In this document: positions 37,349 to 46,573 of the stretch, piece by piece
Position numbering within the stretch: the stretch's first letter is position 1
How the letters are laid out: each line of letters starts with the position of its first letter
NCBI GenBank assembly: GCA_905331475.1
Contig: CAJNYU010002217.1
Location: 1 to 64,000 of the forward strand
Length of the DNA: 64,000 nucleotides
Direction: 5' to 3'
Source of the DNA: Rotaria socialis
Taxonomy: Eukaryota; Rotifera; Eurotatoria; Philodinida; Philodinidae
The notes under the pieces: generated by a model
Database searches by the model: none
Told to the model about the DNA's origin: nothing
What the model saw: only the letters and a program-made list of their open reading frames with translations
Position numbers and translations under genes: made by a program

Positions 37349-38752
37349 GATGGATAATAAACTTCTATTTAGTTACCTTACAACGAACCAGTACCCATGC
37401 CTTCTATGTAATCTATTGTGTGTTAATACAGACTTAAATCAAGCCTTATAACCTCTGACTATAATCTCAATCGATTTTCTTTGATACATATAATCATATA
37501 ATTTTCATTTAGTCGTTTCAATAAACGTTGAGTCTTTTGTTTTTTTCGGCATTTTATATTTTTCTAATCGTAAACATGGATTATATCATAGAAAAAATCT
37601 AACAATATATTCCATGTGGTCGGGTGGTGGAGAAAAGTACAACAGTTGTAACAAAACGATCATTAGTAATGGAAATATACGTTGAAATAATCTTTTAAAT
37701 AGTCTGTGAAACACAGCCCTAATGATCAGCATTAATATGGTATAAGTACTCGATTTGCCAGAGGTTTACGATACAGTAATAATATTTACTAATACTTTCT
37801 AGACTTATTTCATCAAATTTGGCGACATCTTTTTCTGTTTTACTAAATCAAATTTTTCTATAAAAGAATACATTGTTTGATTACAATGTTCATCACACAA
37901 AGAATTTAACAATTTGTTTCAACAATATTCATCGGGACTGTCTCATTGAGTCATCCATTTTATAGGTTTACTAATAATTCTATTAATCATCATCATCAAC
38001 CTTCTTTCGTTTCGATTTTTACCGCGTCGGATGTAAATATGCGTGAAGAGGAAATATCAAGTGTATGCCATTAATATTTTAGAAACAAGGATAATAAACT
38101 ATGCTTGTTTCCTTTTTTTCGCGAAGATCAAATGATTTTATCAGGAATAAAAAGCTGAGATTCAAAGAATTAATAAATGCTCGAACCATCGATTATTTTA
38201 GTTTCGAACACTTAGCATACAAATTTACTTCAGTATTTGCTTGTAGCGAAAATCAGCGGGATTTTTGTGTAGTTTTAAGAATGAGTAAAACAAAGACACA
38301 CGTCTTTTCGCTTGGTTTTTTCCAATTCACATTTAGTCGTTCTGTACTTTTTTCCCCACTAGACGAAACAAGTACATAACTTATTTTTACAGTAGAATGT
38401 AGACCATGTCTGGATTCTTTGATTTCAAGTAGGTATGTTATGTGCAGTGGCTAAGGTTTTCTTCATAAAAAGTTTATTGAGAAACTCCGAGAGGATGAAT
38501 CATTCTATGGTTGTTAGTAATCCTATAGCGGTCATTTTTTTTGGAAGTAGCATCGATAAAAATCAAAGTCTAAAAACTGTCGTGTTGGCTCGAATAATTC
38601 AATATTTTTACAATCGCTGGCCCATATTTATCTTGTAACGCTATCATTCAAAGATTTTGTTTGGCTAACTATGAATCCATACATGAATTCAGAAAAATCT
38701 ACTCAATAGATTTTAGATCTATACGAAATTATTCAATTTGTTGCTGAAGACA
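37349..38752. other. Intergenic, nothing recognised
   Basis: 1.4 kb of AT-rich sequence. Two open stretches on the plus strand (38101-38379, 38435-38638) have no splice pairing, no family motif, and a composition like the flanks. I treat them as chance. Confidence 0.45.
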
Positions 38753-39555
38753 ATGGCTGAGAATAGTCATTTGAAACGCTTAAAAACTCTTATATTGGGA
38801 CCTCAATGGTTAACCGAAATAAAAAATTCTGCAATTAAAGTGTTCTCAAATTTTGAAGAATTGTTAGATAATGTATCTCAAGCAAGTAATAATGACGATT
38901 CTTTTCGATTGTTTGTTCCCAGTCAATATCTTAAAGAACTGATCGATAAGAATGTTCATAAGTTAATACACGTCGATTCTATCAATATTTATTATAATTC
39001 TGAAGTTGAATATCAATTGCATATTGAGTCTTATCAAAGTATCAGTAGCAAATTAAATTTTCTTGCAACAACAGATTTGATGGCACGAGTTCTAGCCACA
39101 ATCCATCCCTATTTTAATGACCAAGTAGGTCCTGATAATCAATCGGTTTCAAAACCTACTGTTGTGAGACGAAGAAAAAAAAAGAAGAAAAGCAAACGAG
39201 TTGTTGTCTCGAATACAATTTCTTTCGACATGAAATGCCACAAATGTTTATCAGTATTCGATGATCCTTTTCAACTTGCCTGTGGGCATCGGCAATGTAA
39301 ATCTTGTATTGATAAACAAGAAGGGTAATTATTAACTTCTATTTTTCTCTTTAGTTCAAGATTGTTTCTTAATTTTTCTAATTCAATGTAGTACTAGCAT
39401 CAAATGTGCCGAATGTGAAGAAAAAACTCCACGAGAAGAAGTATAAAGTTTTCAAGAAAAACAAAACATTTCTTGTTAAATTTAAATACACTTCTTAGGT
39501 ATGGTTTGATCGTGGCTTCAAGAAACAGCTAGATCAATTAATATCAACTAGTTGA
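38753..39555 (+). CDS. RING-finger protein with unknown N-terminal domain
   Basis: Three exons (38753-39324, 39392-39440, 39499-39555) give 225 residues. The ATG at 38753 (MAENSHLK) is the first in frame. A C3HC4 RING is formed across the first splice: C-x2-C-x11-C-x-H-x2-C-x2-C-x10-C-x2-C, starting at MKCHKC and ending CAEC. It should coordinate two zinc ions and recruit an E2, which suggests a ubiquitin ligase. A poly-basic run (RRRKKKKKSKR) lies just before it, possibly a nuclear signal. The first 140 residues (LKTLILGPQWL, FRLFVPSQYLKEL, INIYY) look like an alpha/beta domain I do not recognise. Many RING proteins carry further domains after the RING, but here only about 25 residues follow. 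Confidence 0.8.
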
Positions 39556-40033
39556 CAATTTCTCATGCATCTACCAAAACAACAATACAATCTTATTTGA
39601 CGCGGCGTAACATCAGTCTCAACGTATATAAATATACTGTGAAATGTGTGGTCAACGTTTTAGTTTTATCCGTGATTAGGTTTTGTTTTTGTTTGTGTAA
39701 ATTTATCTTCAATCTTGATATTTTTTGTTTACAACATACGGAAACAAAGTAGTCGATCTATATTGAAATCAAAAAATGAAATAACTATAAAAACAGAATG
39801 ATTTGATTAATCATCTCTGAAACATGAGTATTACCAGATTTTTCATTCTCGGGAACACGCGTCCTCTGCTGACATAAAATGAGTCATGCATTATTGAAAT
39901 AAATACTTCAAGGGAAATTGGTAATCATCTTCGAAACGATGCGTTTCAGTAAAAACTACAGCTCTATACTGGTTCTGCGAATTTTTTCTTGCTTTCAAAT
40001 TTATATTTGAGCGAGAGTAGAAAAAAAGCACCT
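39556..40033. other. Short intergenic stretch
   Basis: Just under 480 bp between the RING gene and the secreted-peptide gene on the same strand. No exon or repeat is recognised. Confidence 0.5.
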
Positions 40034-40282
40034 ATGAAAAAAGTCATATTGATTTTCGTGTTAATTGAAATATGTTCTATTGCTGCCATTTTTGATACTC
40101 TTCTTCGTATATTCAAGTCACCAACGAAACCAAAATCGGAGCCTTTCATTTGTGCTTTCAATACAATAAACGTGGAAGCCTGTTTGACTTGTTGCACAGT
40201 GAGACCATCCGAGGATTATTCTCTCGAACCGGGATCCATTTGTAATGAAAAATGTTATCGTCAATTTGGCTATACAAAATAG
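40034..40282 (+). CDS. Small secreted cysteine-rich peptide
   Basis: A single exon of 82 residues. A clear signal peptide (MKKVILIFVLIEICSIAAIF) is followed by a mature region with six cysteines in the order C, C, CC, C, C (FICAF, EACLTCCTV, SICNEKC), enough for three disulfides. No family is recognised and no role should be assumed. The ATG is chosen because it directly precedes the hydrophobic leader. Upstream codons in the same frame do not contain a better start. The gene could also be one exon of a larger gene, but the frame ends in a normal stop with no donor needed. Confidence 0.6.
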   Translation: MKKVILIFVLIEICSIAAIFDTLLRIFKSPTKPKSEPFICAFNTINVEACLTCCTVRPSEDYSLEPGSICNEKCYRQFGYTK

Positions 40283-41669
40283 AGGAAAAACTCTTTTGTC
40301 AAGCTATGTTCAGGTTTCCTTTGCACGTTTCATTTTCAATGAAAATTTGAAATAAAGCCCTCTTTACGTGATCTTATTTTGTTGTCGACTAATAAGATTT
40401 CTTCGAAAATATCCGATGGCTTTTTAAAGCTCTGTAGCATTTGTCTAATTAGATGAAAATTTTTTGTATTAATTTATTAGAAGAACCAAGCGTGAACGCT
40501 CGACCTAGAGAAAAAAATGAACCACTTGCTAGCTGCAGCGCTACCTGTTTGCAATGACAGAGCCTCAACCAGAGACTTCCTACTTTGTGATCAAGGAAGT
40601 TCTTGTAGTTGGTAAGTAGTCTTTGCAGTGGCAGAAGCGTTATGTTTTATTCTTTTGCAAACAGTAAAATTTGCGCACTAGCGTTCTTCTTGCCGTGGTG
40701 AGTCACCATTATTTCATCACTTCACTCGTGTTCTCAATACCTGTAATAAATTGATTGCGCAATAAATGGCACACAAAATTTAGTAAGATTCAGAAAATTT
40801 CAAAACAAAGAGTACCATACACTTTTACTTGATTTTGTGCCTACAAAACGATGGTTGTACCATGGTGGATGCTATACTTACCTCCACGGAAGTTCTCTGA
40901 AAAAGGAGTGAATTCCTGATAGAAGCTCTGCTATTGCACATGAAGAGCGATGACATCAGTACGAGTGGAAAATATTTTTCACACTGGACTGAGCATTCGC
41001 GCTAGATCCATCTCTATAATATACATATATATATTGAATAAAAGGTGTTTCCCGCTTCGGGTGTACTCATGAACAATCTTTTACATTCGAAAATATGTCT
41101 CATATAGTAAAAAACGGTAGATGCATCTATTGTATTTAACTGTTTTCATAGGTGTTTATAGAACGCCTCCGGAGAAGCAGCAAAAATTTCGGCATAGCCG
41201 AGGATCTGGATTTAAGTTTCCAATCAGCAATAACATCTCCTCGCAATAACGCTCCTTGGAGAATGTAATACCACTGCGCAAGAACTATGTTGTAGGCATG
41301 TTTGCAAGTTGGTTTTATATGCAGCTAGATGCAAAATACCACTGGTGAATGAATGAATGCGCAAGGTTCTTACATCATAACGTGTCAAGATATTGTTGTT
41401 GTATAAGAAAGGAAACTCAAGCTTGATTTTTTGCAAGATAAAAATAGTATATAAAAATTTGGAACTGATAAAATCTCTTTATATCGGTTTGACGTAATAG
41501 ATTCTATAAGAATCAACTACTTTAGTTGAAATAGTGCTCTTGGAAGATAACTTTTCGTGTTCATATTCATTATTTAAGCAAAGACTTTTTTCTTTGGATG
41601 ACGCGATTTTACAATCACTTATATATATATATATAGCTTTAAAAAAATGAATAACAATAATATTTGTAT
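40283..41669. other. Intergenic, nothing firm
   Basis: A 1.4-kb stretch. Around 40482-40609 an acceptor-like TTTATTAG, a short open frame and a GTAAGTAG donor occur in order, with several Cys codons (LPVCNDRAS, LLCDQGSSCSW in one frame), but no partner exons were found. A (TA)n run lies at about 41618-41634. Confidence 0.4.
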
Positions 41670-41832
41670 CGGGAGCCCGGAATTTCGGCCCAAGGAATTT
41701 TCGGGCCGGACGATCGGCCTCAAATGAAATTTTTTTTATCATGAAACTGGGCCATCCTTATCCTCATCTTCATTTCCTACTGGGCCGAAAGTCCGGCCCG
41801 AAAATTCCTTGGGCCGAAATTCCCGGCTCCCG
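41670..41832. mobile_element. 163-bp foldback element with 42-bp GC-rich arms
   Basis: The arms 41670-41711 and 41791-41832 are almost perfect reverse complements (CGGGAGCCCGGAATTTCGGC on the left, CGGGAGCCGGGAATTTCGGC from the right, continuing through CCAAGGAATTTTCGGGCCGG). The loop is about 80 bp, and pairing continues weakly into it (TCGGCC / GGCCGA). The GC content is far above the surroundings. No target-site duplication is obvious. It could form a long hairpin in RNA or single-stranded DNA. Confidence 0.75.
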
Positions 41833-41941
41833 TCCGTTTCAGTACGATCGTATGATACCATACGAGGGAAAGAGTATAAAGAGAGTGATACATTTTCACG
41901 AAATACATCTAATTAACGAAGAAATGACGTATCAACTGACG

Positions 41942-42703
41942 TTAATTCTGTGGCATTTCAAACACTCGTATTTGAGTGATCCAGTTTTCTGCCATATTTT
42001 CATGAAATAATTCATGAAATACCCATAGAAGAGTATACCACATATGATGACAATATTGGCGTCCATAACTCTATAAATGTAAAGAATATATTAACATATT
42101 ATTAGATGAAAGTTAGATCATCAACTAAAGAGCAAAGATTTCCTTTTTGCTTTGTATAATTTAATTTGAAATAAAATGGAAGAAAATACAATAATGACTT
42201 ACAAAAGGATCGGGATTCATGAGTGGTGTGAATATCACATAGGCGTCATTATAACAACCAATGTTGCACCAACAATTTCTCTTGGATGAAAGCGATTTCC
42301 GCTATGTATATATTGAGTCATCTCGGTGTACTGAGGACAATTAGTGGGGCTGAAAACGAAATGAACATCAACATGACGATGATCAGTAAAAACATATTGA
42401 CGCACTAATACGATTTATTTCGTTGATATTAATAAAAATAGGTAAATTAGCACGTCGAAGAGCAGGTACTACATTCGAAGACATCAGCATTTCGAAATAT
42501 GTCCATTCAATTCGTAATCGTGAATAAAATTTTTGAAAAAAAGTGAATGTATGTAAATTACCCATTGGAAGCAAAGAATTAAATGAAGGCATAGCACAAT
42601 GCTTACGATCACGATCATTAGCTATTGCAACGTGTAACTTGCGTAATGTATTGGAAAGTTGCGGTGCTTCCACAATACGAATTAAATCATTCATGGAAAC
42701 CAA
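41942..42703 (-). pseudogene. Decayed member of a repetitive protein family
   Basis: Minus-strand coding traces run from about 42703 (MNDLIRIVEAPQLSNTLRKL, then LLPMGNLHTFTFFQKF and RIEWTYFEMLMSSNVVPALR). They continue after a one-base shift near 42395 (FTDHRHVDVHFVFSP, then GNRFHPREIVGATLVV) and a second shift near 42245 (NDAYVIFTPLMNPDPF) up to a GTAAGT donor. An acceptor at 42071-42072 leads to a further exon (HHMWYTLLWVFHELFHE) ending at 41942. Two frameshifts and no start codon or N-terminus indicate a pseudogene. By recollection the text resembles a large, poorly characterised F-box/LRR-like family of bdelloid genomes. That link is unverified. Confidence 0.5.
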
Positions 42704-43437
42704 GGAAACATGGCATTTGTTCGATTACATATATGTACGTCGTAACTCACTTTCCTACTTCAATAAATATTCCACATGTGCTTCTTTCGCTTTCATGCAT
42801 TTGATTGAGTCTATTATCTCTGATTCACATGTTAATTAATAATTCAACTGTTTGAATTTTTCTAAAAGTTTTTCAAAATTTACATTTTTTACTTCGCAAG
42901 TTGATGATTAAAACTTGTCTACTTTCACCTATACTCGTAACTTTATCTAAATACAAATGTTTCCAAGGACTGTTTAAGATTGTGAATTCGAAATCCTAGG
43001 AAGCACTAAAGTAAGACAATATAAAAAAGACAAGAAATGATTTGCACACGACTCACTACGTCGACAGCTTCCATTTTAATATCTTCAAATCGATAACAAA
43101 TATGCCATACAAATTGCATCTCGCTGTACACAGTGTCGACTAGGTCAAATCTATTTTTCTTTTCTAATGTAGGCTTACCTCGTGGTGTCATGGACAACAA
43201 TCTTTGGTGTATATACTTTATCATCACTATCAGAGCAGTTTTATTTCTTTTGCCAACAAAGCAATAAAGTGAATTCTTTCTATCTCATATCATGCACGCA
43301 AATGTTCTAGCAGCTTATAAAACAATGTAAACGAAGTTCAAGCGTCAAACTTGCTGCTCATTTTAAGAATATTTTTAGATCTCTATTTAGATTTTATCAA
43401 GATTTAAATCCAAGAAAAACCATACTAATATATTGCG
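42704..43437. other. Region upstream of the VOC gene
   Basis: A 73-codon minus-strand frame at 43006-43227 (KKNRFDLVDTVYSEMQFVW, ICYRFEDIKMEAVDV) ends beside a GTAGTGAG donor-like site and could be an exon of a gene related to the pseudogene to the left. I cannot pair it with another exon. The rest is AT-rich without features. Confidence 0.3.
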
Positions 43438-44238
43438 ATGAGTCACATCGACCACATAGTTATAAACACCAGTGACCGAATTGATCAAGTATTAGCCTGT
43501 TTTGAGAGTATGGGCTTTACAGTTACGCCACGTGGCTATCACTCGTCGGGTACTATCAATCATACTATCGTTTTCAATGATAACTATCTAGAATTATTGG
43601 GATATCCCACGGGCAAGTTGCCAGAACATTCATCAGAGTTAATCCGGCGGCCGATCGGATTGGTTGCCACCGTTCTCAAAACTGATGACGCCGAGCAGAT
43701 GCAAAATTCGCTCATGCTACACGGCTTCAACATGTCACCAGTTTTAAATTTGTCACGACCGTTAGATTTGGGAAATGGCGAAAGCATGGATGTAAAGTTT
43801 CGCGTGACCACGCTGGAATGTGAGGTGACCCCAGGCACTTTTCTATACTACTGTCAGCATTTGACACCTGAACTAGTTTGGCGTTCTCAATGGCAGACGC
43901 ACGCGAATGGTTGTGTCACCATGGTCCGGCTTATCATCAACGTGAACGATCTGAAGGCAGCAGTTGAGACATACCAACGTGCGGTCGACATCAGTGAAGT
44001 GAAGAGCATCGACAAAAATCGTTGCATCATCCGTTTATTTAACTTCGAAATAATATTGACCACTGACGTGAACAATCCATGGGGCACGCAGACACTGGTG
44101 TTAGGCACTGATTCTCTTGAAAAGGTTGAGGCCATATTTCTACAGAGTGGAATAAACTATCTGAAGGAAGATCAACGCATATTCGCTGATACAAGGGCAT
44201 GCATCGGCTGTGCCATAGAATTTGAGTCTATTGACTAA
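43438..44238 (+). CDS. VOC-superfamily (glyoxalase-like) protein, probable foreign origin
   Basis: A single-exon gene of 266 residues. It starts MSHIDHIVINTSD, the opening beta strand of a vicinal-oxygen-chelate module with a metal-type His, followed by an alpha helix and GFTVTPRGYHSSGTINHTI. FNDNYLELLGYP carries the likely metal-binding Glu. A second, degenerate module begins near residue 160 (GCVTMVRLIINVNDLKAA). The layout resembles the bacterial glyoxalase-like domain proteins (PF13468 type). The substrate is unknown. The gene is intronless and markedly richer in G and C (many C/G third positions) than adjacent DNA, which argues for recent horizontal origin. It is convergent with the intronless sulfotransferase-like gene 545 bp away. 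Confidence 0.85.
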   Translation: MSHIDHIVINTSDRIDQVLACFESMGFTVTPRGYHSSGTINHTIVFNDNYLELLGYPTGKLPEHSSELIRRPIGLVATVLKTDDAEQMQNSLMLHGFNMSPVLNLSRPLDLGNGESMDVKFRVTTLECEVTPGTFLYYCQHLTPELVWRSQWQTHANGCVTMVRLIINVNDLKAAVETYQRAVDISEVKSIDKNRCIIRLFNFEIILTTDVNNPWGTQTLVLGTDSLEKVEAIFLQSGINYLKEDQRIFADTRACIGCAIEFESID

Positions 44239-44782
44239 TCTTATATCAACCGTTGCTTAACAAACTTCTTCGTGCAATTCATGATCGGAAATGCATAATT
44301 GACTTTCTGCTACTTTCGAGATTTTAGCTTTATGTAACCCTAGTTAAACTGAAAGACTACTTGCTTACCAACAACGATAAACAAACGCATACAAATCTAA
44401 GGGTGAACGTGGAATCTGAGTTGGCACTGTAATTGCAGGTGGAAGGATGACTAACGTCATCCAGACAACCTTAATTAAAAAAGGCCAAGTGCTGATATTC
44501 TGTGACTGTCAAGGTGGCAGTCGAATATCAAAGAAATAATTAAGCTATAAGTAACATAAGCACCTTACAACAGCTTCATGGAAGTTGAATATTGTGGTCA
44601 CTTAATGGCTAGATAATAAATATAGTTCTATGCTATACTACTGTAATATCTATTATATCTTTTACAGTAATAAATGTAAACACATACAGAAGAAAGTAGA
44701 TATTCCTAAAAACTGCCACTTTTCAAGTAAGAAGCGGGTGAAAGTTCGTCAGAAGTATTTCGATAGAGTCGTCGGTCGATCC
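44239..44782. other. Convergent gap between the two intronless genes
   Basis: A 544-bp gap, lower in GC than both flanking genes. Nothing is recognised beyond probable 3' UTR sequence. Confidence 0.5.
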
Positions 44783-45592
44783 TCAAACACGTAACTTAAA
44801 TTCACGCAGTTTCTCGTATATTGGCATGCTTTTTTCGATCACTTCCTGTACGTCGTCGGGTAAAATAAGTTCATCATTATTATCTGTCGCTCGTTGACAC
44901 TGATTGAAACCTGTGCTATACTGAGCCATATCGTGCCAGCCTGACCATTTATCGAATGCCTCAACCCGTTCCGCTTTCCATTCAAGCATCTGTGCTTCGA
45001 ATCGATCACCAATGCCTGATTCGCAGTACATTCGCATGATAGCTTCAGGTTTTTCGACAAGGTCACCTGCTTCAACCAGGGCTGGAGGTGTACCGGTGAG
45101 CTCAGTGAGAAATTCGAATAAAGCCTGTAGTTCTGGATATCCGATGTCGTCATGAATGAATTTCAGGTTGTTTCGAACATACGCACGGTACAAAGAAGGC
45201 ACAGACTTTCTTGGTGTGCGAAGGATAAATGTATGCTTGCATCGTTTCAAAAACTCAATTGGAAGTACAGTTGGATTTTCTCGATGTGATTTGTAATCGG
45301 GGCGAACAACATGACGTGCCATATCTTTGACAAAGACGTTCTTCTTTTCCTCGCTTGTTGTAGGCTTGAGTATCTGTTCGATCATTTGAGAAAAGGTTAC
45401 ATTCAGATACTCGGCATGTTCGCTCAATTCATTGTCATAATAGCTGTAGATACGTTCGGGACCAAAGTAGGATGGTTCTCCGAAAGGTTCATGAAAAGTG
45501 ACGTAGTCTTCTCGTTGAATAAAAGCTCGCTCGAACGCAGTTGAAACTGAACGCACATGGGACCAAAGAAAGACAATCTTTGGTGTTTCCAT
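44783..45592 (-). CDS. Sulfotransferase-like P-loop protein, probable foreign origin
   Basis: A single-exon gene. I choose the ATG at 45592 (METPKIVFLWSH, 269 residues) because the strand-loop of the PAPS-binding site begins right there. An in-frame ATG at 45637 would add 15 residues of no family character. The motif FLWSHVRSVSTAFERAF is the 5'-PSB loop of a sulfotransferase-type fold common in fungi and bacteria (FLWSHPRS-STAFERA). HTFILRTPRKSVPSLYRAY matches the 3'-PB region. The Pro of SHPRS is Val here. The C-terminal segment WSGWHDMAQYSTGF is also typical of the fungal group. The sulfate acceptor is unknown. No introns, balanced GC, and pairing with the VOC gene point to horizontal origin. 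Confidence 0.83.
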   Translation of the reverse strand: METPKIVFLWSHVRSVSTAFERAFIQREDYVTFHEPFGEPSYFGPERIYSYYDNELSEHAEYLNVTFSQMIEQILKPTTSEEKKNVFVKDMARHVVRPDYKSHRENPTVLPIEFLKRCKHTFILRTPRKSVPSLYRAYVRNNLKFIHDDIGYPELQALFEFLTELTGTPPALVEAGDLVEKPEAIMRMYCESGIGDRFEAQMLEWKAERVEAFDKWSGWHDMAQYSTGFNQCQRATDNNDELILPDDVQEVIEKSMPIYEKLREFKLRV

Positions 45593-46573
45593 TTTGAAAA
45601 GACTAGAATACAAGGCAAAATAAGAATGATGCGGCAATCGAGTGAAGGAATGATAAAAGATAAGTCATAGAATCGAAATATCGCACGACCCGAATGGACT
45701 TTTCTTTTTTTTTCTCTTTCTTATCTATTCGATAAATAACGAATAGCCCGCTTAGCGGTGCAGTTTTCTTAGTATCTGATGATCTGCTACTCACTTATTT
45801 TTAAACATAAACACATTTTAGATAGTCGACGAAAGCGTAGCAAAATTTCATTAGTTATCATTTCTCTAAAGTACTGGAGATCTATTTTCACCGTCTTTCA
45901 ATAAGCGAATTTTTGCAAGGATTTTAATCACGAATCATGCAATAAACATCATACAGATTTCGTACAATACGTAGTCACTTTAGTGTGCATGATAAATTCA
46001 AAACTAGGAAGAAAAAGCGTTTGTCTTTGATTTGACTGGATTCGTGATTGATGATGATTTGTTTGAAGAAGGATAAAAGATGTTGTACAAATAATCAGAA
46101 TCTACGAGGAATTTACTACCGAGTGAAGTTATATATTTAAGAACATTTCCCTTTGACCTCGTTAAATCATTGAAAACATATTTATCACAATATCAATCAA
46201 TGTCTGACAAAAAGACGCACTTTTTATTTCTAATATTTTTGATTAGATGAATATATGGTAGTCAATTACAGTACTATGATCAAGTAGCTGTTTTAGAATG
46301 TATAATTGTTAGTGAGTGATATAAGAAGCCTCAGAAATATTAGTTTCAATAGGCTCACAGGTGTACATTGAATGTAAAATAAAATGTTGATAGAAATAGA
46401 AAACACGTGCAAATGCAACAGGTAGTCGAACTTTAATTCGTATGGAAACAAAAGTAAATTCATTGAAAAACATTTTCCTTTTATTTATCTAGAATGACCA
46501 TGAGAAATACTATTTTTGTTGAACACATTTGAAGAACACATTGATTTTTTCTAAACTTTCTTATAAATGTTTT
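45593..46573. other. Intergenic, nothing recognised
   Basis: About 1 kb AT-rich gap between the sulfotransferase-like gene start and the FKBP gene end, both on the minus strand. It should include the promoter of the former. No coding or repeat feature was identified. Confidence 0.5.

Noticed and set aside
38101-38638. Two plus-strand open frames before the RING gene
   Set aside because: No splice pairing into the RING gene, no motifs, and composition like non-coding flanks.
41741-42010. 89-codon plus-strand open frame
   Set aside because: It overlaps the right arm of the foldback element and the antisense of the decayed repeat-family exon, so it is a shadow frame.
44839-45153. 104-codon minus-strand frame inside the sulfotransferase-like gene
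   Set aside because: Alternative frame of a gene whose main frame has the PAPS-loop motifs.
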